Part shown: piece after piece, positions 28,366 through 36,438 of the stretch
Layout of the letters: every line of letters begins with the position of its first letter
Position numbering within the stretch: position 1 is the stretch's first letter
Source of the DNA: Trichomonas vaginalis G3
Lineage: Eukaryota; Parabasalia; Trichomonadida; Trichomonadidae
Assembly: GCF_026262505.1 (NCBI RefSeq)
Contig: NC_067207.1
Location: 1,496,252-1,560,251 of the forward strand
DNA length: 64,000 nt
Direction: 5' to 3'
Made by a program: the position numbers and the translations under genes
Notes under the pieces: generated by a model
The model's database searches: none
What the model was told of the DNA's origin: nothing
The model's input: only the letters and a program-made list of their open reading frames with translations

Positions 28366-31300
28366 ATGCGAAGGTCAGTCCCTTCCCGTCAATCCTCACA
28401 GAAACTGAAGGACAATCAGTCTTTCTATGAAGGTGATGTTGACAAATTCCAGAATGGTTCCATCATGTCTATTAAGCTCAAAGATTTCATGACTTTCGAA
28501 AAAATCACTATTCAGCCAGGTGCTGGTCTTAACTTAATCATTGGTCCAAATGGTTCAGGTAAGTCCACAATTGTATGTGCAGTTGGTCTCGGACTTGCAT
28601 CTTCACCATCAATTCTTGCAAGAACATCAAAGTTGTCTGGCTTCATTCGCCACGGGTGTTCAATAGCATCAATCAAAATTTTACTTAAAGCAGATGTTCC
28701 TTTTTGGGTTAACCGCCGAATTAAAACAGATAATTCCTCAAAATGGCGAATAAAGAACATAAACGGCAAATGGAAAGACTCTTCAGCCGGTGAAGTATCT
28801 CAACGTGTATCTGCATTACATATACAACTTGACAATTTATGCATGTTTTTACCTCAAGAGAGAGTTAAAGAATTTGCAACGTTAAAGCCACCTCAGCTTC
28901 TTACGGCAACAGAGCAAGCCATCAATCAGGAAGTTTACGACACTCATCAAGCTCTTTTGAAAGATTTTCAACGACATTCTGAGATGTCTCAAAAAATTAA
29001 TGACTTAAATACAAATATTACAACATATCAATCTCGTTGTCAGCAATTAAGGGTCGAAGTCGACAGACTGGCCCAAAGAGACGATTGCCAGAAGCAAATT
29101 GAAAAATACGAAAAAGCTATACCGTGGGCTGAACATCGTGCAGCCAAAATAGAATATGCGCAATGCAAGAACGATTTACAAGTAGCTCTTACCAATTACG
29201 ATCAAATTGCCCAGAATATCCGACCATTATCCGAGAAAAAGGACCAAATACAGCAAAAAGTGAAGAAGAACAACGACGATCTTGGCCGTGAAACCAATCT
29301 CTGCCATAACCTCAAATCAGAAGTCCTCCAAATGAGTAATCAGAAATTTGAATACGATAGAACGATTTCTGAATCGAAACAACAGCTTACAAGGGTGAAA
29401 GAGAACATGGACCGAGTCAAGAATGATGTTGACCAGCTCACCAACGCTATCCAGATCGCTGAATCCAAAATCGAAGGAATCGACCAAGATATCGAACCGT
29501 TACGTCAACAAAAGAGGGAACTCATGCAACAACTGAACGATGTCAAGCGTGCCAGTGCAGAAGCAGCCGGTCTTATTGAGCCAATTCGTAGAGAAAGAGG
29601 TCGAAAACAAAAAGACCTGGAAGAGATCGATAACGACCTCAGGAAGTACCAGAACCAAAAGAAACGTCTTCTGGATCACATAGCACAGAACTTAAGACGC
29701 CACGACGTCGTTGAATTATATAATTATATCGAAAGTCGCCGTAACACGTTCAATGCCAATGTTTACGGACCAATATGTGCGGAACTCAACTTTAAAGACG
29801 TCAAATACTCCAATATCCTCCATATGGTTGTTGAAAATCATTATTTATTTGCATTCCTGGCCGAAGACGAAAGCGACAGAGATTCTATCGAGAACTTCTG
29901 TCGGCAGAAGCATTTCACTCGTATTACCTTGCTTAGAGCTAGTGACAACTTCAAATTATCCCAACAACAGAAGATGTCGCAACAAAACGCTCCACCATCA
30001 CTTGCAAGGGACGGATTCCCTTCCTACGTGATAGATACATTCGATGCACCTCCAATGGTCAAACAGATGCTTAACTCCATGGCTCAATTAGACAAAGTTC
30101 CCATTGGAGGACATGAAACAGCAAGAAAAAGCATCGGAAGACTCTGTGAAGATGTTTTTCCACAATACAACATTAATAGATATGTTCTTGATAACGTTGT
30201 CTATTACATCAAGCGATCAAAGTATTCCGCCAATGTTTCCACACTTAGTATTTCTATCAGACAATCAAACATTTGGAGAGAAGCATCAGCAGGAGCAGAA
30301 AACATCAAAATGTTGCAAGCTAAAAAACAACAGATAGAAGAATCAATGAATAAACTTGCAGAAGAAGAAGCGAAGCAAAGACAAGAAGCAAACAGATTCA
30401 CAAGCCAAATTGAAACACTTTCTAATGAGATCCAAGATATAAGTAAAAGAATCAAAGATCACGAAGGAATCAAAGAGAAAGTTCGTCAACTGAAAATGAA
30501 GAAAGAAATCAAACAAAAAGAATATGATGAACACCCAAGAAAAATCGAACAACTCAATCAAAAGATTACAAAAGCTATTGATAACTTTTCAAATCTTTTG
30601 ATTAAAATCAAAACAAAACTTGTTGATTTCAATGTTCATCGAATTAAATACGATGTTTTGTCACAGAAACGAGATATTCTTCAAGCGGAATTCGATGATT
30701 GCAACATGGAATTGCAGCGCGAGAGACAAAAATACTCAGAATTGGAAAGAAACATCAAAGTTCTGAAAGAAAGACGTGATAATCTTCACAGGAAAGAACA
30801 CCAACTTAAAGAGATTGCAGAAGAAAAATGTCCTCGTACACCAGAAAACATCGCAATGCTGTCAACACTTTCATCTGATGTAGAATCATTGAAAGACCAA
30901 CTCGAACAGTTCAAATCTCGTCTTGCAAGTTTCTCTTTCATCAATGAAGAAGCGAAACAAAGATATGATGATGCAGAATCTAAATTGAATGAAGCAACAA
31001 ATAGTTTGAACAAAATCTCTAAAGATGCGAATGAACTCTTGGAGAACTGCAACATTCGTTTCAGCGAATGGAAGCAGAAGATGTCACTTGATGTTAAGAA
31101 GATGTCTGAATCATTCTCTAAGTTGATGTCTACATGCAATTACAGAGGCGAAGTCAAACTCGGTTTCGATGATGCGAATAAGATCGACACATACAAGTTA
31201 AACTTGTTAGTTGCATTCAACAGAGAAAGTCCTCTTAACATCCTCTCATCAACACGACAGAGTGGTGGTGAGAAAAGTGTTACAACACTTATGTTCCTCC

Positions 31301-31620
31301 TGGCACTTCAAGACTGCACTAAGTTCCCATTCCGTGTTGTCGACGAGATCAACCAAGGCATGGACGAAACAAACGACAGGAACGCATTCAATCAGATCAT
31401 GCAGTACACAATGAGTCACAACCAGGAGAGTCAGTACATCTTAGTCACACCAAAGTTGCTGCCTAACTTGGAAGAGTTGGCGGGAATCACAGTTATGGTT
31501 GTTATGAACGGTCCTTACATCGACGACAACTTGACGAATCCAATCACATTCATGACATCCGCAGACGAAAAACAACTTCAACAGAGACAATCTCAACAAA
31601 GTCAAAACGAACTTGAATAA
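28366..31620 (+). CDS. SMC5: Structural maintenance of chromosomes protein 5
   Basis: The 1,084-residue protein of the SMC5/6 complex acts in recombination repair and replication-fork stability in the nucleus. Walker A is GPNGSGKST at 60-68, and the Q-loop is in NLCMFLPQERVKEFA near residue 165. Two long coiled coils flank a hinge around residues 440-650 (VYGPICAELNFKD, FCRQKHFTRITLL). The ABC signature is STRQSGGEKSV near residue 960, and Walker B is FPFRVVDEINQGMDETNDRNAF. LPQERVKEFA and NQGMD are diagnostic of SMC5 rather than SMC6 or Rad50. Length is normal for the family. Start is the ATG at 28366. Confidence 0.96.
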   Translation: MRRSVPSRQSSQKLKDNQSFYEGDVDKFQNGSIMSIKLKDFMTFEKITIQPGAGLNLIIGPNGSGKSTIVCAVGLGLASSPSILARTSKLSGFIRHGCSIASIKILLKADVPFWVNRRIKTDNSSKWRIKNINGKWKDSSAGEVSQRVSALHIQLDNLCMFLPQERVKEFATLKPPQLLTATEQAINQEVYDTHQALLKDFQRHSEMSQKINDLNTNITTYQSRCQQLRVEVDRLAQRDDCQKQIEKYEKAIPWAEHRAAKIEYAQCKNDLQVALTNYDQIAQNIRPLSEKKDQIQQKVKKNNDDLGRETNLCHNLKSEVLQMSNQKFEYDRTISESKQQLTRVKENMDRVKNDVDQLTNAIQIAESKIEGIDQDIEPLRQQKRELMQQLNDVKRASAEAAGLIEPIRRERGRKQKDLEEIDNDLRKYQNQKKRLLDHIAQNLRRHDVVELYNYIESRRNTFNANVYGPICAELNFKDVKYSNILHMVVENHYLFAFLAEDESDRDSIENFCRQKHFTRITLLRASDNFKLSQQQKMSQQNAPPSLARDGFPSYVIDTFDAPPMVKQMLNSMAQLDKVPIGGHETARKSIGRLCEDVFPQYNINRYVLDNVVYYIKRSKYSANVSTLSISIRQSNIWREASAGAENIKMLQAKKQQIEESMNKLAEEEAKQRQEANRFTSQIETLSNEIQDISKRIKDHEGIKEKVRQLKMKKEIKQKEYDEHPRKIEQLNQKITKAIDNFSNLLIKIKTKLVDFNVHRIKYDVLSQKRDILQAEFDDCNMELQRERQKYSELERNIKVLKERRDNLHRKEHQLKEIAEEKCPRTPENIAMLSTLSSDVESLKDQLEQFKSRLASFSFINEEAKQRYDDAESKLNEATNSLNKISKDANELLENCNIRFSEWKQKMSLDVKKMSESFSKLMSTCNYRGEVKLGFDDANKIDTYKLNLLVAFNRESPLNILSSTRQSGGEKSVTTLMFLLALQDCTKFPFRVVDEINQGMDETNDRNAFNQIMQYTMSHNQESQYILVTPKLLPNLEELAGITVMVVMNGPYIDDNLTNPITFMTSADEKQLQQRQSQQSQNELE

Positions 31621-31907
31621 TATTTATTTTTATTTTGATTTATTTTTTGTTTATTTTTAATAGAAATATATATATTATTTACTAAAAATACAAAAACCTA
31701 GTTAATATGCAGATAATTATTTCATGATGTCAGAAAACTTTTTTTTGAATCGGAGTTGAAATTCTATTTCAAGTAATCAATGTTTTCTTGTATATGTAGT
31801 TGATTTTGAATAATACCTGTAATTAATTTTGGCAAAAAGGAATTTTTTGACAAAATTTTTATGTTTTGAAAAAGTCGACTTTCTTTTGAGCAATACAAAT
31901 AAAAATT
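31621..31907. other. SMC5 3' flank, nothing recognised
   Basis: T-rich 3' flank immediately after the SMC5 stop, then AT-rich sequence up to the beta-helix relic. Confidence 0.4.
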
Positions 31908-32902
31908 TTGAGTTTGATCTCAAGAACTCAAAAAGAACTTAAATTCAGTTGGTCCGAATACTTCGGCAATACAAATAAAATAGAAAAGACCTTAAATAGA
32001 ACATCATTGTCTGATACAACAAGTTCTAACAATTATTACTTCCATCATTGTTTATTTGTTGAATGCAAAGAAAAAGGTGCAATTTACATCGACAGAACAA
32101 ACGAAATACGCACATTACTTGAAGATTCCATATTTAACAACTGTAATTCCACCTTAAATGGTGGATCTTTAAACTATTACTGCATTCAAAGAGGACAGTT
32201 TGTTCAACAGCGAACATGCTAATATAAATCAATATCAAAACAAAATCAAATGGCATTTCTTCAAATGACAGAACGTCACCCCCTTATAATAAAAATTATG
32301 CAATTGATGTTTCTATTTTTAACTGTGGAGCAATAATGACAAATGTATTTAGAACAATTCAAATAGCATGTGGTGATCTACGTATATCGAATATCAATTG
32401 CACAAATAACAAATGTCTTCAATATTCATCAATATATAGTACCGCTGTAGGAAGTCTTGGTAGATGTAATTTCTCCACGTTCAGGGAAAATTACAAAACT
32501 TCAACTTATTCACTTGCATTTACACAGGATCAAGTTGATCACAATATAATAATTTCATATTGCAATGTTATTGGGAATAAATTATCAGGAACTCTATTTA
32601 GATCGATCTTAACTGTTCATATTCAACACTGCATATTTAAAAGTAACACAGCCAGACGTATGTTTTCAAATGAAAATAATGGTTTTGGGAAAAATTCGAC
32701 TGTGACTATTTCCGATTCATATATTGATTCGAATACAACTTGGGGAGCAACTGTTATATTTACTAAACTAATAGAAAATTACGATTTTAATAATTTTATT
32801 CATTTTTATACAGAAAATTGTTTTATAGGGGAAAAGGTCAGAGTTAAATTAAGTGATGGACTTAATGTTGTTTTTAGACGTGCATCAAATAGAAGACGGT
32901 AG
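31908..32902 (+). pseudogene. Pmp-like beta-helix family relic (copy 3), 3' end replaced
   Basis: Two frames carry the family: LKFSWSEYFGNTNKIEKTL with GAIYIDRTNEIRTLLEDSIFNNC and GGSLNYY (to about 32220), then after a frame break ISNINCTNNKC and on to FIHFYTENCFIG. The family match ends near 32840 and unrelated sequence (VRVKLSDGLNVVFRR) follows instead of the usual C-terminus. No in-frame ATG opens the first part. With copy 2 on the opposite strand it brackets SMC5 as an inverted pair. Confidence 0.75.
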
Positions 32903-33157
32903 AGAAAAGTAGTTTCTGTTTAAAAGTAAATCGAAATTGATTATATCATTTGGTATATGTTTTTAAAAGATAGCCATTATTTCATAATTTTTTCGAGGAT
33001 GGTACTGGATAATGAGGATTAATCCATTCAAAGTAAATAATCAAAACTAGTAATTTATTTAAAACTTTTGAAGTCCATCGAATTAATTACAATATATTGT
33101 CCCAGAAACTAGATCATATTCAAGTAATTTAATAACTATGAGAGGCGCGAGATTTAC

Positions 33158-33793
33158 ATGATGGACAAGTCTATTGATTGCGTAAACACAACAATCAATG
33201 CAAATGAACAAATTCTTGAGCAGAGATCTAAATCCGAATAAAGAGTTGAAACGTCGATGCCAACCAGAGAGGAGTTAGATGGATTGCTTTTGAATCTTTT
33301 CCATGGAAAACCTAAAACTATGCAACCTTCAATTCCTAATTATTGCGGTTAATATGCTTACAACTGTAAAACTCCAAGGCAGAATCAATTTGTATGCGCA
33401 AACATTAATAGTCAATTTTTACTCATGATGGTTTACAAATATGAGAATGATACCGTTTATATTATTGATACTTATGCAAATTCATCAACTACAGATGTTA
33501 TTGAACTAAAATCCGACCAGTGGACACCACTACCTACAATCATCCCTGAAAAACCAACCGCTCGTTGGGAACACGCAAAAAATGACAAAGTTTTAGCACT
33601 TATGCCAGTAGAAAGATCACGAACGTTCTTCCCTGCTATAGTCATTGCATGACCATGCGATCTTGTCAGTGATGGTAGCTCAGATCAAATTCGAGGTTAT
33701 CAATTAGATGTCGGCGATGATGACCCCAGAATTATTCCAGAACAATTTGTTGTTAACTACCCAGAAAATTGGAAGATTTTATTAACCGGATAA
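33158..33793 (+). pseudogene. SGF29-like double-Tudor protein, decayed
   Basis: One continuous 212-codon frame runs from ATG (33158) to TAA (33793), broken only by three in-frame stops (after SKSE, YCG and VIA). No frameshift is needed. The middle and end match the SGF29 tandem Tudor module: VCANINSQFLLMMVYKYENDTVYIIDTYANS, then KSDQWTPLPTIIPE, DKVLALMPVERSRTFFPAIVIA, YQLDVGDDDPRIIPEQFVVNYP. The family sequence at these positions is typically 'DKVLALYPETTSFYPA'. SGF29 reads H3K4me3 for SAGA. Neighbouring genes use TAA and TGA as real stops, so recoding is unlikely; this is a dead duplicate. Confidence 0.65.
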
Positions 33794-33930
33794 AAAATAA
33801 TTGAGGCGATCATGTATTGAGAGGAGTACCTTATTCAAATTTCATGTAAACTACTCAATTTGGCGGATATGTCGTATTTGCATTTCTAATTGCATTTTTT
33901 GAATTTTGAAAAATAAGTTTTTACTAAATT

Positions 33931-34029
33931 TAAACAAACATCAGCATAATTAAACAATTCAAGTTTAAACAAACATCGGCATAATTAAACAATTCAAGTT
34001 TAAACAAACATCGGCATAATTAAACAATT
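33931..34029 (+). repeat. 35-bp tandem repeat, 2.8 copies
   Basis: The unit begins TAAACAAACATCGGCATAAT; copies lie at 33931-33965, 33966-34000 and 34001-34029 (partial). Copies differ only by A/G in TCRGC. Non-coding, between the SGF29-like pseudogene and the foldback element. Confidence 0.9.
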
Positions 34030-34988
34030 GTTTATACTTCTTTAATAATTTACACATATAATTGATTATTATGATCTTTTTTATGTCTTATTATGTTCAG
34101 TGATTTGAAGAGGATAAAATTAATAGAAATGAACTGTGAAAAACATGAATTGAATAAACAATAATGATTTTCCTTCTTTTTTATAAGTAAGTATTTCACC
34201 ATTGTATACGCATATAAATAAACATGAAAGTATCAGCATATAAATAAGTAAATTTTATGTTGGGTCAGAAAGTTGATTAAATTTGATTCTAAAAAGTATA
34301 TAATTCGACTTCTGTAAATTATTTCTAGTATACTGATAAGAGAAGTAGTAATGTATGGCTTTAATAAAGTCATTGCAAGAATTCAAAATTCCGTATTTAA
34401 ATATGAAGCGTTTAGGTTCAATCTATTATATAAACAACATTTAAATCCTTCAGAAACTATTATTTGCTGAATAGGTGATTTTTCACCCAGCCGTAAGGGG
34501 CTCAACTTTTGAGAGTTTTACATGGCATTTGCCGGTAAATGCCATGTAATTTATTCTCAATTATTTCCAAGGGGTTGCCGGTGTATTTACCCTAAAATAT
34601 TTGAGACAACTTTACATAGCATTTGCCGGCAAATGCCATGTAAAACTCTCAAAAGTGTGATCCTTATGGCTGGGTGAAAAATCACCCACGTTATGTTTCT
34701 ATTTTTATTGGAAATAATAACAGATGAGAAGCAGAAATATATGGGCATATCATAAAATATCATATGAACCTATTGGTATGGTTTGTACAACTAGAATTCC
34801 AATGGAAATTCATATTTTGAGCCGCTCATTGAAGAAAAAAATCAAATCAAGAGATTCGACGATAATTATTGGGAGTTCTGATATTTTTGATGATGAAAAC
34901 AAAATTACAAGAGACTGAGGAATGATTCGCATTGGAAATCTGATGATTTGATACTCCCACTTTTTGAATTGGTTTTGCAGAAATTTTC
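34030..34988. other. Gene-free region with foldback element
   Basis: No supported gene. It contains the foldback element at 34474-34686 and, at its right end, the Myb gene promoter (TTTTCATGAATG). A 64-codon ATG ORF at 34724 has no family resemblance and is not called. Confidence 0.5.
34474..34686. mobile_element. 213-bp foldback (MITE-like) element with nested hairpins
   Basis: The two halves are inverted repeats of about 60 bp with few mismatches, starting GGTGATTTTTCACCCAGCC and continuing through ACTTTTGAGAGTTTTACATGG. Each terminus is itself a hairpin (GGTGA-TTTT-TCACC). Each arm contains a second hairpin, ACATGGCATTT...AAATGCCATGT. No ORF and no convincing target duplication. A non-autonomous foldback transposon is the simplest reading; a structured RNA gene is an alternative. 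Confidence 0.7.
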
Positions 34989-35762
34989 ATGAATGTAAAT
35001 CTTCCAATCCAACAAAATATTTTATATCCGCAGGCCAAAACGGGTCACCACCAGTTTGGAAGTAACCAGTCTGGTGGCTGGCCCTCAATAGATAAGCCGT
35101 CTGGCGCAATTCGGCACAAATTTACGAAAGCAGAAGATGAATTATTAAAATCGTTAGTAGAAAAATATGGTGAGGCGAACTGGGTAGTTGTTTCAGCTCA
35201 AATGAAAACTAGATCGCCGAGGCAATGCAGAGAACGTTACAAAAATTATTTATCTCCGAAAATACAAAACGGACCGTGGACTCCCGAAGAGGAAGCATTA
35301 CTGGTAGAAAAAGTAAAAGAGTTTGGGCAGAGATGGGCGAATATTGCAGTTTTTTTTGAACCCAGATCCGATGTAAATGTGAAAAATCACTGGACAGCAA
35401 TGGTTAACAGACAAATCAGAGAGCGAAATGCATTAGTTAAGAAATCATTGGTTGGTTTACTTCCTGAGGCAGCAAATATGTTAGTTTATCAACGACAAAA
35501 TTTTGCTCATCTTCCAATACCTCAATATCAGCCAATGCAGCAAATCATTCCGCAAACTATGCTACAAGTTCAGCCTCAGCCAAAAATCGTACAGCAGCCT
35601 CCATCGCCTAAAAAAGAAGACTGTCCGATATTCAACCCTACAGAACAGCAGCAAGCTAATAGTAATGCTAATATGGAGTGGTTTGACCAGGATATACCTG
35701 ATTGGTATCCTGAAAAAGAATCTCAGTCATTACACGAAAAAAACGATTTTGTCTGGGAATAA
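34989..35762 (+). CDS. R2R3 Myb transcription factor
   Basis: The 257-residue nuclear factor has repeat R2 at about 43-90 (FTKAEDELLKSLVEKYGEANWVVVSAQM..RQCRERYKNYL) and repeat R3 at about 95-140 (GPWTPEEEALLVEKVKEFGQRWANIAVFF..NVKNHWTAMV). The third Trp of R2 is replaced by Tyr in RERYKNY, and the first Trp of R2 by Phe, as often seen in trichomonad Mybs. The C-terminal half is Gln/Pro-rich and ends in an acidic stretch (MEWFDQDIPDWYPEKE), a possible activation region. T. vaginalis tvMyb proteins of this type regulate iron-responsive adhesin-locus genes. Target here unknown. Confidence 0.92.
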   Translation: MNVNLPIQQNILYPQAKTGHHQFGSNQSGGWPSIDKPSGAIRHKFTKAEDELLKSLVEKYGEANWVVVSAQMKTRSPRQCRERYKNYLSPKIQNGPWTPEEEALLVEKVKEFGQRWANIAVFFEPRSDVNVKNHWTAMVNRQIRERNALVKKSLVGLLPEAANMLVYQRQNFAHLPIPQYQPMQQIIPQTMLQVQPQPKIVQQPPSPKKEDCPIFNPTEQQQANSNANMEWFDQDIPDWYPEKESQSLHEKNDFVWE

Positions 35763-36438
35763 TTATGTTAGATGTGTTTATTTTATTTAGAATGATAGAT
35801 GTATGTAATAAATATGTTGTTATGATATATTAATATTGAAAACAAAGAGTTATTTTTAAAATAAAAATTATTTAATTAGTATTTTAAGCAATATAAGAGA
35901 TATTTATGCAAGAGAGTAAAAAATAATGTAATGCTGAATCATACTTGGATCTAAGTTGGACAAATTGCAAAATATCTTTTGCATCAATCAATTCATAAGC
36001 TATATTATGTAACAATACAATGTAATTTCACTTAGAAAATGTTATTCTGTTAAACATCTCATAAATTTATGAGATCATAATCACTCATCTCTAAAAATCT
36101 GTGTATATACATAAAAAGAGTTAACCCTGTGTATTTTTGTGCAAAATGATGTATAATCATAGAAGATTAAACGGAAAAAGTGAACAAATATTATTGAACT
36201 GCATAAATAAAATCGTTAATTCTATTTGGACTGGTGTAATCTCTTAGTGCTACTTGAAAACTTTAAAATCTTTTGAAAATCTTTCCATAAAAAGTATATT
36301 TAATTTCGAATATTTATTGGATATATAGATATTCTTTGACATTATTAAAAAAAGATGATAACTTTTTTTGTTTTATTTTTTATTATTAAAGGGAGTATGT
36401 TTTTTTGATGTTTGTTTTTTTAAAATAAATAAGACTTT
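35763..36438. other. Convergent intergenic region, nothing recognised
   Basis: 3' flanks of two converging genes; AT-rich, no ORF, repeat or RNA signature seen. Confidence 0.5.

Noticed and set aside
34724-34918. 64-codon ATG ORF
   Set aside because: No family resemblance, overlapped by an opposite ORF and close to the foldback element.
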